From NCBI RefSeq assembly GCF_001510895.1, contig NZ_LPWA01000136.1, forward strand, positions 1 through 40,755: a stretch of 40,755 nt of DNA, in the 5' to 3' direction. The DNA is from Mesorhizobium loti (GTDB taxonomy: Bacteria; Pseudomonadota; Alphaproteobacteria; Rhizobiales; Rhizobiaceae). Positions 29,949 through 39,866 of the stretch are shown in pieces (within the stretch, counting starts at the first letter, position 1; the number at the start of each line of letters is the position of its first letter). Below the pieces are notes generated by a model. That model had not been told where the DNA came from. It saw nothing but the letters and a program-made list of their open reading frames with translations, and did not search any database. Both the position numbers and the translations under genes were made by a program.

Positions 29949-30536
29949 ATGACCAGGAAAACCGCCAATTCCCCCGCAACCGCCCGCGTCGTCCCGCTGC
30001 GCAAGGGCACCACCTTGCAGATGGTCCGGCTCGCCTGCCCCGATACCGCGCAATGCACCCTCATCGCCGAGAGCTTCGGCCTGCCCGTGCTCGACAGCGA
30101 CGGCATCCGCGACCTGCACGAAAAGCTCCTCGTCGACACCGCCGCTTCGCTCTCCGAAGGACTTGGCGAACGCGCCATGCAGATTCACCTGCAGCGCATC
30201 GTCGGGGCCTTTGTCGGTTCCGCCTACGGCGCCGGCCAGTTCTACAGCCGCGCGGTGACCGAGGCGCGCGACGCCACGGCCAAGGCCGCCTGCGACGACC
30301 GCGACGAAGACGTCGACGGCCCGGTCGGTTTCGACAGCGCCGCACAGCGCAAGCGCGAGTTCGCAGCCGACATGGCCCTCCAGTCGCACGCGCTCCGCAT
30401 GGCAGCCGAAGGCGCCGTGACCGCCTACGAGCAGGTCGTCGGCGAGGCCTGGAAGCCCTTCGAGCGCGCCATCGAGAATCCCGGCCGAAGCATCGATCGC
30501 AAGGCCGCGGAGATGCAGATGGCGGCGCTTGGATGA
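29949..30536 (+). CDS. Conserved hypothetical mobile-element protein
   Basis: This 195-residue protein begins MTRKTANSPATARVVPLRKG. It contains LIAESFGLPVLDSDGIRDLH, EGLGERAMQIHLQRIVGAFV and GSAYGAGQFYSRAVTEARD, mostly helical. I have seen similar proteins annotated only as hypothetical on rhizobial elements. It has its own long leader and a strong terminator just after the stop, so it is probably a single-gene transcript. Confidence 0.65.
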   Translation: MTRKTANSPATARVVPLRKGTTLQMVRLACPDTAQCTLIAESFGLPVLDSDGIRDLHEKLLVDTAASLSEGLGERAMQIHLQRIVGAFVGSAYGAGQFYSRAVTEARDATAKAACDDRDEDVDGPVGFDSAAQRKREFAADMALQSHALRMAAEGAVTAYEQVVGEAWKPFERAIENPGRSIDRKAAEMQMAALG

Positions 30537-30544
30537 GCCGCCTG

Positions 30545-30574
30545 GGGCGGGGCTTCGGCTCCGCCCTCATTTTC
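30545..30574 (+). terminator. Intrinsic terminator
   Basis: A 9-bp stem (GGGCGGGGC with GCTCCGCCC, one G-U pair) closed by a TTCG tetraloop is followed by TCATTTTC. It lies 8 bp after the stop of the 29949-30536 gene and just before a convergent gene end. Confidence 0.8.
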
Positions 30575-30620
30575 ATCGCCATCGCGACTGCGTCTTCCGT
30601 CGCGTCGCGATCGTGGAGGC

Positions 30621-31286
30621 CTACCCCATCTTCAGGGGGCCGAACATGCCGCTTTCCACCAGCACCATGTAGACCTTCTTCATGGCCAGCGCCGTGTCCT
30701 GGCTGACGAAGAGGGACGACCTGCTTCCATGCGGCGCTCCGAGCAGATAGGGCCGCATGGTCTCCCAGTTCTCCGCCCGTGACGACCACCTCCAGACGGG
30801 AAGTTCCTGCTCCAGCATCAACGGGACGGCGAGCGACTTCGGCACCATCTTGCCCGGCTCCAGGGAAGAGGACCATTCGCAGCGGACCAGCACCGGCTGG
30901 GTCCCGGTATTGTAAAAGGGCGCATCAACCAGCTCGGCCGTGATCGAAGCGCGCGGATGATCCAGTAGCACGTGGGCGGAATCGATGACCTCCTGTCCGT
31001 TCACATAAGGACAGGTGAGAAATCCGTGCGCGAAATAGACCGTGTGGTCGAGGCCACGATAGCCGCAGCGATCGCTGGGATAGGTCTCGGGGTTCCGGTC
31101 GTCGTGCTTTGACACCAGCGGATGCCAGGTCGGATAGCCTTCGACCACCGGCCCGCATTCCTCGACGATTTCGAGCAGTGCTTTCTCGCTCTGCTCGCGC
31201 TCGGCGGGCGTGAAGTTTCTCGAAACAAGATAGCTCCTGGCCCGCTCAAATCCGTTCGCCGCCGCCTCGTCCGCCCTGAATGCCAT
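30621..31286 (-). CDS. Hypothetical protein with its own operator-like promoter
   Basis: I do not recognise this 221-residue protein (MAFRADEAAANGFERARSYL ...). It includes EECGPVVEGYPTWHPLVS, GLDHTVYFAHGFLTCPYVNG and DTALAMKKVYMVLVESGMFG. It is on the minus strand among plus-strand genes. An AGGAG site precedes the ATG, and a promoter flanked by a perfect 9-bp inverted repeat lies upstream. This isolated, opposite-strand, self-promoted layout suits an acquired cargo gene. Its role is unknown. Confidence 0.65.
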   Translation of the reverse strand: MAFRADEAAANGFERARSYLVSRNFTPAEREQSEKALLEIVEECGPVVEGYPTWHPLVSKHDDRNPETYPSDRCGYRGLDHTVYFAHGFLTCPYVNGQEVIDSAHVLLDHPRASITAELVDAPFYNTGTQPVLVRCEWSSSLEPGKMVPKSLAVPLMLEQELPVWRWSSRAENWETMRPYLLGAPHGSRSSLFVSQDTALAMKKVYMVLVESGMFGPLKMG

Positions 31287-31311
31287 GCTGTTGCTCCTAA
31301 ATCCGATCTGT

Positions 31312-31359
31312 TACGCATGGTAGATAGGTATCGCGCATGAAATGTCAATTCCATGCGTA
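31312..31359 (-). promoter_or_regulatory. Promoter embraced by a perfect inverted repeat
   Basis: TACGCATGG (31312-31320) and CCATGCGTA (31351-31359) are perfect inverted copies. Between them, on the minus strand, is TTGACA (31343-31348), a 16-bp spacer and TATCTA (31321-31326). This looks like a regulated promoter for the gene ending at 30621, with a repressor site across it. Confidence 0.6.
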
Positions 31360-31651
31360 GAGCGTCGAATTCGTGCTTCACTGCGAGACCGATCCAGTCA
31401 GGCCGCCACAGTGTCCAAGCAATCTGCAACTCGCGTCTCAATCGCTAATCCGGCGGCTCCTCCGCAGCCCATCCCCGCTCTCTCGTGATGGCTTTCTTGG
31501 TGCGGCGGCGGATCTTCCACGATCAACCCGCAAGGGGTCCGCTAGCAAGCTGCGGCCGCTTGGCTGAAGCCTGCGCGGTGATCGCGACCGCCGCCGCACA
31601 CTGACGGAGCCATCGAGCGGGAATTGGCCCGCTCCAAGATGGAGCCCTAAG
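31360..31651. other. Intergenic stretch
   Basis: About 290 bp between divergent genes. I see no gene, no repeat and no clear promoter for the small downstream gene. Confidence 0.35.
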
Positions 31652-31837
31652 ATGTCGCACGATCTCACCCTCGCCCAGAAGGCCGCCTGGCACCTCGCCC
31701 GCACCCTCATGGCCCCGGTCATTCTCTTCCAGGTCGACGACGAATTCGGCGTTCTTCCAGCCGACGAGCTCGACGGCGCCGACGTCGAAATCCTCTTCGA
31801 GTACGATCCCTACAGCGGCGGCCGGTCGGTTCACTGA
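31652..31837 (+). CDS. Small acidic protein
   Basis: This 61-residue protein begins MSHDLTLAQKAAWHLARTLM and ends with an acidic stretch, DELDGADVEILFEYDPYSGG. A GGAG lies a few bases before the ATG, and a terminator hairpin follows the stop. These signals support a real small gene of unknown function. Confidence 0.55.
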   Translation: MSHDLTLAQKAAWHLARTLMAPVILFQVDDEFGVLPADELDGADVEILFEYDPYSGGRSVH

Positions 31838-31861
31838 ACCGGCCTTCCCCCACCGCATCTG

Positions 31862-31889
31862 GGCGGCGCCCGGCGCCGCCATTCTTTTT
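31862..31889 (+). terminator. Intrinsic terminator
   Basis: A 7-bp stem, GGCGGCG with CGCCGCC around CCCGG, is followed by ATTCTTTTT. It ends the transcript of the small gene at 31652-31837. Confidence 0.7.
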
Positions 31890-31948
31890 CCGGCGGCCGA
31901 TCACGTCCCCGTCCTGCCCGCGGTCCTGGCAAAGCCAGGCAGGCAGTG

Positions 31949-31981
31949 CAACGGCTTCGCCGTCCTCCGCTCGCGCTCCGG
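31949..31981 (+). promoter_or_regulatory. Conserved leader motif ahead of the resident ardC
   Basis: CAACGGCTTCGCCGTCCT followed by CGCTC and a CGCT-CCGG end forms a short hairpin (ACGGC-TTC-GCCGT). The same pattern, with a different loop, lies 213 bp before the ATG of the second ardC, at 38446-38479. Conservation in front of both genes suggests a regulatory or RNA-structure role. Confidence 0.45.
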
Positions 31982-32108
31982 CCCATGACCACCTCATCGC
32001 GCAAGCGCGACAGGGGCCCGGCGGGTGCGCTGCCCGCCTGGCTTCGCCCGGCGGACCTCGTGACGGGGCCGCGATCGGCGCGGTCTCCAGAACCGGAGGT
32101 TTACGAAA

Positions 32109-32837
32109 ATGAGCAGGAAAGAAAAAGCAGCGCGCGTCGACATCTATGCGCGCATCACTGACCGCATCGTCGCCGAGCTGGAGAAGGGTGTCCGCCCCTG
32201 GATGCAGCCTTGGCATTCGGCAAACGCGCTGGGCCGCGTGACCCGGCCGCTCAGGCACAACGGCCTTCCCTATAGCGGCATGAACGTGCTGCTTTTGTGG
32301 TCTGAGGCGATCGCGCGCGGTTTCGCCAGCCCGATGTGGATGACTTTCAAGCAAGCGCTCGAACTCGGCGGCGCGGTGCGCAAGGGCGAGACCGGCTCGA
32401 TGGTCGTTTTCGCGAGCCGCTTCACCCGGACGGAGACCGACGCCGCCGGCGAGGAAGTCGACCGCGAAATCCCGTTCCTCAAGGCCTACTCGGTCTTCAA
32501 CATCGCGCAGATCGACGGCCTGCCGGACCATTATTGCGGCCAGACAGCGGAACCCGTGCGCGATCCGATCGCGCGCATCGAGCACGCCGACCGCTTCTTC
32601 GCCAATACCGGTGCGGTAATCCGCCATGGCGGTGACCGCGCCTACTTTCATCCGGCCGGCGATTTTATTCAGATGCCACTGCTGGAGACGTTCCGGGACG
32701 CCGCCTCCTACGTGGCGACACTCAGTCACGAGGCCACACACTGGACGTCGGCGCCGCATCGCGTGAATCGCGATCTCAGCCGCTACGGCAAGGATCGCAG
32801 CGAAAGGGCGCGGGAAGAACTCATCGCTTTATCTTGA
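32109..32837 (+). pseudogene. ardC: Resident ardC, 5' part, split by insertion
   Basis: The 242-residue open frame starts after a GGAGG site and reads MSRKEKAARVDIYARITDRI, the usual ArdC N-terminal ssDNA-binding region, on to the metalloprotease site LSHEATHWTSAPHR (HExxH). It then stops soon after REELIA. The missing C-terminus (AELGSCFVCADLGIAPELEP) is found 6.8 kb downstream at about 39654-39866. ArdC proteins protect incoming conjugative DNA from restriction. Losing the C-terminal region, which probably includes a third zinc-ligand helix, should inactivate this copy. Confidence 0.88.
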
Positions 32838-32854
32838 CAGTCTGCACCGACTCT
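32830..32854. repeat. Left terminal inverted repeat of the recombinase element
   Basis: This 25-bp end starts TATCTTGACAGTC and matches the right end at 18 of 25 positions, including 12 of the first 13. It lies exactly where ardC homology stops. Confidence 0.75.
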
Positions 32855-32950
32855 CAGTGTCCTGCTGATGTCGATGCAACAGGACTGACGGAGGCGTTAT
32901 CCAGGCCGGCCGCAGCGCTCCCACATAGCTGGCGGAGGCCGGCCTGGATA
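32854..32950. repeat. Internal inverted repeats near the left end of the element
   Basis: TATCCAGGCCGGCC (32899-32912) and its exact reverse complement (32937-32950) make a perfect 14-bp inverted repeat with a 24-base loop. Just before it, TCAGTGTCCTG (32854-32864) and CAGGACTGA (32880-32888) form a second, imperfect pair. Such repeats next to a terminal repeat may be recombinase accessory sites or a block to read-through from ardC. Confidence 0.65.
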
Positions 32951-32975
32951 GCGCCGGGCAAGTTGAACTCCTTCG

Positions 32976-34418
32976 TTGAAGCTGGCTCCCCGGATGGGGG
33001 TCCGGGGGAAGGTTGAACAACTTGTGGACAATGTAAACGCAGCTTCGAGCATCACCATTCGGGAGCGCAGATCATCAGCGGGTCTTGATGCCCATATCCC
33101 GATCATCCTCCGGGATGGGACGCTATACGATCCTGATCTGGATCGCTTTTTCTGCGATCTTCCTCTCAACGGCGTTCGCTCGCGCCATTCCCTTCGTGCC
33201 TATGGCTACGATGTTCTGGTCTGGGCTCGTTTTCTTTCGGAAGCCTGCACCAAGACGATATGGCAAGCCGACTGGCATGACGTCCTTGCCTATCATCGCG
33301 TCCGCCGCCGCGCCGATGCAGGACAACGTATCTCCTCTGCCTCCTGGAACCGTGCCGTCGCCTGCCTCGACCGGCTATATCGCTGGGGTGTGCAGGAAGG
33401 ACTGATTGCGGAAGCACCCTTCACGTATCGCTCGGTCTGGAGGCAAGGGTACGCTGGGCGCCGGTCGCAGGTGGCAGCGCGGAACGATGCCTATGAACCT
33501 GCCGCGCGTCGAGCGGACGTCAGTTTCGTCACGCTCGAGGACTATCGGCGCTTTCGGGATGTCGGCCTCAAGGCGCTTTTGCCTGACGGCCGCACACGCG
33601 CTGGCGCCCGTGATCGCAACGGTATCCGCAATGCGTTGTTCGCCGATCTCCTCGTGACCACAGGGCTTCGGCTGGAAGAAGCATCATCCCTCTTCACCTC
33701 CGATCTCGTTTTCGCCGATAAGCGTCCGGGCCGTCAGGTCTGGCTGGACCTGCCGGATGCCCAGACCAAGGGCGATCGCGGTCGCCAGATCCTCGTTCCC
33801 GCTCGACTGCTCGAACAGGTGCGCGCCTATGTCGACGTCGAGCGTGCTCACGCCGTCACGAAGTTCCGGCAGCGCTCGGGGTGGCAATCGATCGACCTTC
33901 CGATCTTCGTTCATCGCGAGCGGCACGCGGCCCGGCTGCGACTGCTGGACGGTGGGGATATCGCTCTCGATGTGCTCGACCCCGAGGAACGTTTCCGGAT
34001 TATTGTCTGCGACAGCGACGGCACGCCGAGCGAACCGGCAGCATTGTGGCTTTCGGAGGTCGGCATGCCGGTGCAGCCGAACTCGTGGGAAGTCATTTTC
34101 GCCCGCGCCTCCAAGCGGTGCAGGCCCTTCGGGTTCGATGTCAACATCAGCCCGCACCAGCTCCGCCACACCTTTGCCGTTCACATGCTGGCGATGCTCA
34201 TTCAGCACCGTATCCGTGACGCTGCGCTTCCTGCCGGCTCGATGGAAGGATACCGGCAGATGCTCGGTGATCCTCTCCAGCAGGTGCAACGCCTTCTCGG
34301 CCATGCCAGCCTGACAACGACCTATATTTACCTCGACCACATTGCGACGCGCGCCGATACCGTCGATGCGGCTGTCGAGGAACTCCTTGGGCTGCTCCCT
34401 TCGGAGGCCACGCTATGA
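32976..34418 (+). CDS. Tyrosine recombinase A of the element
   Basis: The 480-residue protein (from a TTG; ATG 32997 is an alternative) has an N-terminal SAM-like DNA-binding region (RSRHSLRAYGYDVLVWARFL). Its catalytic domain has R in LLVTTGLRLEEASSL (about 232), HQLRHTF (about 393), LLGHASLTTTYIYLDH (about 439-455) with the probable nucleophile tyrosine. All main catalytic residues appear present. It is the first of three recombinases and overlaps the second by ATGA. It should cut and rejoin the element ends, probably together with B and C. Confidence 0.88.
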   Translation: MKLAPRMGVRGKVEQLVDNVNAASSITIRERRSSAGLDAHIPIILRDGTLYDPDLDRFFCDLPLNGVRSRHSLRAYGYDVLVWARFLSEACTKTIWQADWHDVLAYHRVRRRADAGQRISSASWNRAVACLDRLYRWGVQEGLIAEAPFTYRSVWRQGYAGRRSQVAARNDAYEPAARRADVSFVTLEDYRRFRDVGLKALLPDGRTRAGARDRNGIRNALFADLLVTTGLRLEEASSLFTSDLVFADKRPGRQVWLDLPDAQTKGDRGRQILVPARLLEQVRAYVDVERAHAVTKFRQRSGWQSIDLPIFVHRERHAARLRLLDGGDIALDVLDPEERFRIIVCDSDGTPSEPAALWLSEVGMPVQPNSWEVIFARASKRCRPFGFDVNISPHQLRHTFAVHMLAMLIQHRIRDAALPAGSMEGYRQMLGDPLQQVQRLLGHASLTTTYIYLDHIATRADTVDAAVEELLGLLPSEATL

Positions 34419-36201
34419 GGAGGCGTCCGCGCAAGGGAACCTCGGTGCGCTTTGCGCCCGCCGATGGCGCAGTTCCCTCTCACGCCTGTGATCCGGTGCT
34501 CGGTCTGCGCTTCAACATCGAGGCGCGCTATGGCGGAACCGTGGAGGTTGATCTTGTCGGCGAGCGTCCGCGAGCCATCGCCGTTGCATTCGCAGGTGCC
34601 CTCCGGCGGCAGTCCGAGCTTGGCGGATCGCTCGGCGCACGCACCACCATCAAGCAGCATCTGCAGGCTTATCTCCGGTTTTTTCATATCTGCGCGAGCA
34701 CGCCGCGGCCAAGACGATCACCGATCTGCGCGTAGCCGATGTCGATGGGTATGAGCATTTCCTCGAAGCCGGCGGGTTGACGCCGATCCACCGGCACACT
34801 GTTCTCGCCAAAGCCATCCTCGCTCTGCGCTCGATCGACGCCGACCAGCCTGGTCTTCTGGATGAAGGGCTTCGTCATCGGTTGAGCTACACCAGCGCAC
34901 AATCGGCCGGACGATCCCGACCGCGTGACGCCTATAGCCCATTTGTCGCGCGGCAGCTTCGGGACGCTGCCCGTGGCGATATCGCCAGGATATTCCGGCG
35001 GATCGGGAAGCCGCTCGATGAAGACGACAGCTATCCCAACCTTCGCAGAGTGACAGATGAGGCTAATGCCCGGATCGTAGCCTCCGGTAGGCTCAGCAGT
35101 GGAGACCGCGCGTTCAAGAGCCTTTATTTCATGAGGCTGCGGCGCGGTCTTCCGGTCTCGAACCTGGCTGAGGATCTGCACGCACGTTTCCATCTGCGAG
35201 CAATGGATATTCCGCCTCTACTGACCTTCCTGTCACTGGAGACCGGCCTTGAGATCGAGTGCTGCAAAGCGTTGACGATCGACTGCCTTCAGAACCCCGG
35301 ACCCGGCACGATCGAGATCGCCTATGTGAAGCGCCGTGCCCGCGGCGCTGAACACAAACGCATTCGCGTCCGTGACGGCGGGATCGGAACACCGGGCGGT
35401 CTGATCCGCAAGCTGATCGAGGCAACGGCATTCACACGGCAGTTCGTCCCGAGCGAGAACCTTTGGCTCTATTACTACACTGGGCGGAAGCAGCTTCGCG
35501 CAGGTCTGGAGCATCAGCAGGAACTCGTAGCCAGATGGATAAAGGGGCATGATCTGGTTGATGATGATGGTGAGCCGCTCCGCCTCGTTCTTTCCCGTTT
35601 GCGCAAGACCCACAAGGCGCTCTGGTATCTGAAGACCGAGGGCCATATGGCCCGTTTCGCCGTCGGGCATACGCCGGAGATCGCCGCTCGCCACTACGCG
35701 GATATCCCTTCGCTGCGGCCGCTGCACGAAGCCACCATTGCCGACGCATTTTCGGAGGTCGTGACGGCCGCTGCCCCGATTGTTCTGGCGCCTGCTGATG
35801 AAGAGTCCTGGCGGCAATGCGATGCAGCGCCTGAAGAGCATGAGGAGCGCGACAGTATCCTGCGTGGCGAGCAGGACGTTTGGCTGGCAGCATGCGATGG
35901 TTTTGATCGTAGTCCCTTCGGGACGCCGGGGGCACCTTGCCCGCAACCGTTCTGGGGCTGTCTGGAGTGCCGCAATGCGGTCATCACCGCGCGCAAGCTG
36001 CCCGCGATCATCGCATTCCTACAGTTTATCGAAGAGCAACGGGCCAGTCTCTCTGCCTCAGACTGGGCGATGAAGTTTGGCCGCGCCCATGCTCGCATTG
36101 CCGGGCAGGTTCTGCCGGCATTTCCCGAGAGCGTGGTCGCCGCAGCCCGTCGTGAGGCGGAAGTGGATGATCTCTATCTGCCGCCGGAGGCCCGGCAATG
36201 A
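34415..36201 (+). CDS. Tyrosine recombinase B of the element, frameshifted at T6
   Basis: The first frame encodes about 90 residues (MRRRPRKGTSVRFAPADGAV ... AYLRFF) up to six T at 34679-34684. The protein then continues in another frame (SYLREHAAAKTITDLRVADV ...) to 36201. With one extra T the gene is continuous, about 595 residues. The catalytic region has RLRKTHKALWYLKTEGHMAR and VGHTPEIAARHYADI, with the likely nucleophile tyrosine. A C-terminal cysteine group (CPQPFWGCLECRNAV) may bind zinc. It overlaps genes A and C by 4 bp each. Homopolymer slippage by polymerase or ribosome is possible but a lost base is simpler. Confidence 0.8.
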
Positions 36202-38371
36202 AGGGATTGTCGCCAGCAACTTCCAACTCCCGGCAACTCGATCGGCGCCCGGTTCTTGCAACCGCTCCTTTGAAGCCTGGCTTTGATCGGGATTCCCTCT
36301 CTTGCTACGACGATCCAAGCTGGGATCTTGGACCGGCCGTGTTTCGTGAGAACGCGCGCTGCTGTCACGTCACCGTGCATTTCACGTCGGTCGAGGATGT
36401 GGGTGTCCGCGAGGCACTGCGCGAACTTCTCTATGCTCGGCTCAACGTGGACCTGCCCGGTCACCGCAAGATACTTCCTCCAGGAAGCGTTCGGCAGATG
36501 TTCAACCGCGCGCGGCGCTTCTTCGATTTCGTGCGCGATGAACTTGGCGTTGTCGATCTACTCCGGGTCGACCAGTCCCTTCTTGACCGCTATGCCCGCC
36601 ACCTCCAGGCCGACCGTGCTCGTCAGCCGGCCATCGTCTCCCAACTGCTGGAGGTCCCGTTCGATCTCCATGTCTTGCGGGATTATCTTCCCTCTGGCGG
36701 CCTGGCATTTCAACCGTGGGCCGGACGGGCACCTGCGCGCGTCGCGGGCTATCGCTCCGCTCGTGAGAACCGGACGCCGCGTATTCCCGAATCGATCATA
36801 TCCCCGCTGCTGGCTTGGTCGATCCGGTACATCACCGAGTTTGCTTCCGATATCTTCACGGCCCGCGAGGAGATGGATCGTCTCGAAGCGCATCGCGCCA
36901 TGCTTATCGAGCGGGACAGCACCCTCGACCGTCATGGCCGAATGCGCGAGCAACGCAACCGGCTTGAGGATTATTTCGCCCGGCTTCGCAGTGAAGGTCG
37001 CGGGGTTCCGATCTGGGGCGCCGCCCATAATGGTGCCTTTCTCCGGCACCCGGCGACGGGTGAGTTGTCGCCACCTGTCAACGCCCACCTGATTCATCTG
37101 CATATCGGCATCGACACACAAATCGATCCGAAGATGCACATTCAACTCGCGGGTGGCGCTCCACGCCAGATTAGAGCTGCCGTGCTTGAACTCGGTGTCG
37201 AGACCGGCGGCATGGATACGCCGATCACCATTCTGCCCGAGAGCGGCAAGCCCTGGCGGCCTCGTTTCGACGCCAAGACTCTCGCAGCGGAAGAGCGCAT
37301 GCTGCAATCGGCGGCCTATATCGTCTGCGCCTATCTGACCGGCATGCGGGACTGCGAAGTCCAAGCGATGCAGCGTGGGTGTCTTTCCCTGGCGCGCAGC
37401 GAAGACGGCATGATCATGCGCCATCGCGTGCGATCCGTCGATTATAAAGGCAAGTCCGCCCGGGGTGAGCCTGCCGAGTGGGTCACCATCGAACCTGTCG
37501 CCAGAGCTGTCGAGGTTCTGGAACGCCTGTCGTTCCGAGCCGCATCCGCCCGTGGGCTGCCAACACTCTGGCCGGTACTCGCTGCCAAAACGGTTTGCAA
37601 GGACCACCTCTCCGCCGAGATCGTCCGTCAACTCAATCACTTCCGCGACCACCTCAACGACCTGTTCGGCATCCCGGACACGCCGGCGGTCCCTAATGGG
37701 CCTGGTGATCAGCCTTGGCGGATCAGACGCGGCAGTTCAGACGCACGATCGCATGGCACATCGCCAACCGTCCGTTCGGCACCATCGCCGGCATGATCCA
37801 GTACAAGCATGCCTCCGTCGCGGCGTTCGAAGGTTATGCCGGCTCCAGCCGATCCGGCTTTCGGGCCGAAGTCGAGAGCCAGCGTAGTCTCGGTCAGCTC
37901 GATGACCTGTTGATCTATTTCGACGATCGACAGGCTGGAGCCACGCTGTCCGGGCCCGCGGCCGCGCGCATCGGGAAGACGCTCGACAGCATATCGGAAG
38001 ATCTCGGTCCGCTTCCGCCCATGATCGCTGACCGTGCCCGGTTGCGCACCATGCTCGCGAGCCTCGCGCGGACCTTGCATGTCGGGGTGCTGGCCGATTG
38101 CTTCTTCGATCCCGGCACGGCCGCCTGCCTGAAGCAGGCCACGGGAGCCCAGGGGCCGCTGACCGCGCTTTGCCAGCCGACTCTTTGTCCGAATGCCTGC
38201 ATCACTGCGAGGCACCGGCCAGTATGGGCACGCTCCGCCCAGGAAGCCGCAACCCTGTTGAAGGAGAAGCGGCTGTCACAGCTTCAACGAGGCATCCTTC
38301 AGCAGGATCTTGAGCGAGCGAGCAAGGTCATCGACAGCATAGACAAGGGCCAGTCCGCACCCGGCCCCTGA
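36198..38371 (+). CDS. Tyrosine recombinase C of the element, frameshifted
   Basis: The first frame (36198-37796) begins MKGLSPATSNSRQLDRRPVL and includes the arginine motif YLTGMRDCEVQAMQRGC. The conserved end, TRQFRRTIAWHIANRPFG then TIAGMIQYKHASVAAFEGYAG, lies in another frame running to 38371. The frames join at about 37724, where ATCAG in place of ATCCAG would restore one protein of about 724 residues. A cysteine-rich tail (TALCQPTLCPNACITA) follows. It starts within the stop of recombinase B. The size, larger than A or B, fits the long third member of such trios. Confidence 0.8.
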
Positions 38372-38445
38372 ACGGAGCTGGGTGTGCTCCTGCGCCGGTG
38401 GCCCGCCCGGCGTGGTCGGAGCGCGCGATGCCCGGCGCATCCGCG

Positions 38446-38479
38446 CAACGGCTGGCGCCGTCCTTCGCTCACGCTTCGG
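38446..38479 (+). promoter_or_regulatory. Conserved leader motif ahead of the passenger ardC
   Basis: This segment repeats the pattern of 31949-31981 (CAACGGCT, CGCCGTCCT, CGCTC, CGCT, CGG) with a changed loop: ACGGC-TGGC-GCCGT. It shows that the passenger ardC arrived with a leader related to that of the resident gene. Confidence 0.45.
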
Positions 38480-38691
38480 CTCTGCAAGTGCGCGGCCGCG
38501 TCTAAGGCATCGCAATTCGCTGCTCCGACGCCGGGACAGGCCCCGGCGGAGAAGGAGCAACGATGATGACAATACAAAAAATCAGGAACAGCCGCCCGAG
38601 CGGGCGGCAGGAGAGGAAGAGGAAGGCCGGAGTCGGGCGGTCGGTTGAAGGGGCGAGAGAGGCTCGCGCCGCCGGTCGCGGAGATTCCCCA

Positions 38692-39594
38692 ATGTCCAGC
38701 ACATCAGCATCCGTCCAGCGCGCCGACGTCTATTCTCGCGTTACGGCCGAGATCATTGCCGCGATCGAGCAAGGCGCCGGCAAATGGCGTGCGCCCTGGT
38801 TCCACAACGGGTCCAGCATCGCACGTCCGACCAACGTCTCATCTGGCAAGCGATATCGCGGCATCAATACTCTCGCTCTCTGGGCCGCGGGCTTCGCCGC
38901 CGGATATGGCGACGGCCTCTGGGGCACCTACAAGCAATGGCAGGATGCCGGCGCGCAGGTGCGGGAGGGAGAACACTCCACCACAGTGGTGCTGTGGCGG
39001 GAGATTCGAGCTTCCCGGCAGGCCGACAAAGATGACGATGATGATGACCATCGCCGGATGTTCGCCCGCGCATTCTCCGTCTTCAACGTCGCTCAGGTCG
39101 ATGGCTACGAGCGCCCGGCGACTCCTGTGCTCCCCGAGGCCGAACGTCTCGCCCACGCCGAAGCATTCATCGCGAACCTGGGCGTAAAGACCGAGTTCGG
39201 AGGGTCGGAAGCCTATTATCAGCCGTCTGCCGATACGGTGTTCATGCCGCCATTCACCTCGTTTCGCGACGCCGCATCATTCTACGGTGTCTGGCTGCAC
39301 GAGACCGGCCATGCCAGTGGTGCAAAGCACAGGCTCGACCGTGACCTTTCTGGGCGTTTCGGATCAGCGGCCTATGCCGCCGAAGAATGCTGCGTGGAAA
39401 TTCTCAGCGGGCTCGTCCTGGCCGACCTTGGCATCGCCCACCATCCGCGCCCCGACCACGCCGCCTATGTCGCCTCATGGCTCAAGGTCCTGAAGGACGA
39501 TCCCAAGGCCATCTTCACCGCAGCGAGCAAGGCGCAGCAGGCAGCCGATTGGATGCACGCCCAGCAGCCCCAGGCAGAGGAGATGGCAGCATGA
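38692..39594 (+). CDS. ardC: Complete ArdC anti-restriction protein carried by the element
   Basis: The 300-residue protein begins MSSTSASVQRADVYSRVTAE and runs through KWRAPWFHNGSSIARPTNVS, RAFSVFNVAQVDGYERP and the metalloprotease motif WLHETGHASGAKHRLDRDLS (HExxH). It ends in an intact C-terminus (VLADLGIAHHPRPDHAAYVA ...). The ATG at 38692 has GGAG just before it and matches the resident copy; an in-frame ATG at 38563 with AGGAG would add 43 basic residues. A run of aspartates (DKDDDDDDH) is unusual. It differs clearly from the resident ArdC, so it is not a recent duplicate. It should protect transferring DNA from restriction. Confidence 0.88.
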   Translation: MSSTSASVQRADVYSRVTAEIIAAIEQGAGKWRAPWFHNGSSIARPTNVSSGKRYRGINTLALWAAGFAAGYGDGLWGTYKQWQDAGAQVREGEHSTTVVLWREIRASRQADKDDDDDDHRRMFARAFSVFNVAQVDGYERPATPVLPEAERLAHAEAFIANLGVKTEFGGSEAYYQPSADTVFMPPFTSFRDAASFYGVWLHETGHASGAKHRLDRDLSGRFGSAAYAAEECCVEILSGLVLADLGIAHHPRPDHAAYVASWLKVLKDDPKAIFTAASKAQQAADWMHAQQPQAEEMAA

Positions 39595-39866
39595 TCGGCC
39601 TCATCTTCAGTGCAGAAAAATTTCAGATTGGGGCTGGACTGTCAGGATATGTTGCCGAGCTCGGAAGCTGTTTCGTGTGCGCCGATCTCGGTATCGCGCC
39701 GGAACTCGAGCCGCGTCCGGACCATGCGAGCTATCTCGACTCATGGCTCAAGGTGTTGGCCGACGACAAGCGGGCTATCTTCTCGGCCGCTGCCCATGCG
39801 CAGCGCGCTGTCGCGTTCCTCCACGGTCTTCAGCCGGCCGCGTCGGAAGAGCGCGAGGCCGCCTGA
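39591..39866 (+). pseudogene. ardC: Resident ardC, 3' part, possibly translated as a short fusion
   Basis: From 39654 the translation AELGSCFVCADLGIAPELEP to LHGLQPAASEEREAA is the missing C-terminus of the ardC begun at 32109. An ATG at 39591 overlaps the passenger ardC stop (ATGA) and is in frame with it, reading through the element end (MIGLIFSAEKFQIGAGLSGY) into this fragment. A 91-residue protein could therefore be made by coupled translation. It lacks the metalloprotease motif. Confidence 0.82.
39625..39649. repeat. Right terminal inverted repeat of the recombinase element
   Basis: Read on the minus strand, this end begins TATCCTGACAGTC and matches the left end (32830-32854) at 18 of 25 bases. 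The resident ardC sequence resumes four bases further on. Confidence 0.75.

Larger units (their letters stand above)
32830..39649 (+). mobile_element. 6.8-kb three-recombinase element carrying ardC, inserted in ardC
   Basis: The element runs between two imperfect inverted repeats that both begin TATCYTGACAGTC. It interrupts the resident ardC within one alanine codon: the left flank is CTCATCGC and the right flank GCCGAGCTCGG. Inside are three consecutive overlapping tyrosine-recombinase genes and one complete ardC whose stop is about 30 bp from the right repeat. Trios of tyrosine recombinases are known in Tn554-like, RIT and other three-integrase elements. The proteins here are larger than the usual RIT set, so I do not assign a family. 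No clear target duplication beyond 2-3 bases is visible. Confidence 0.85.
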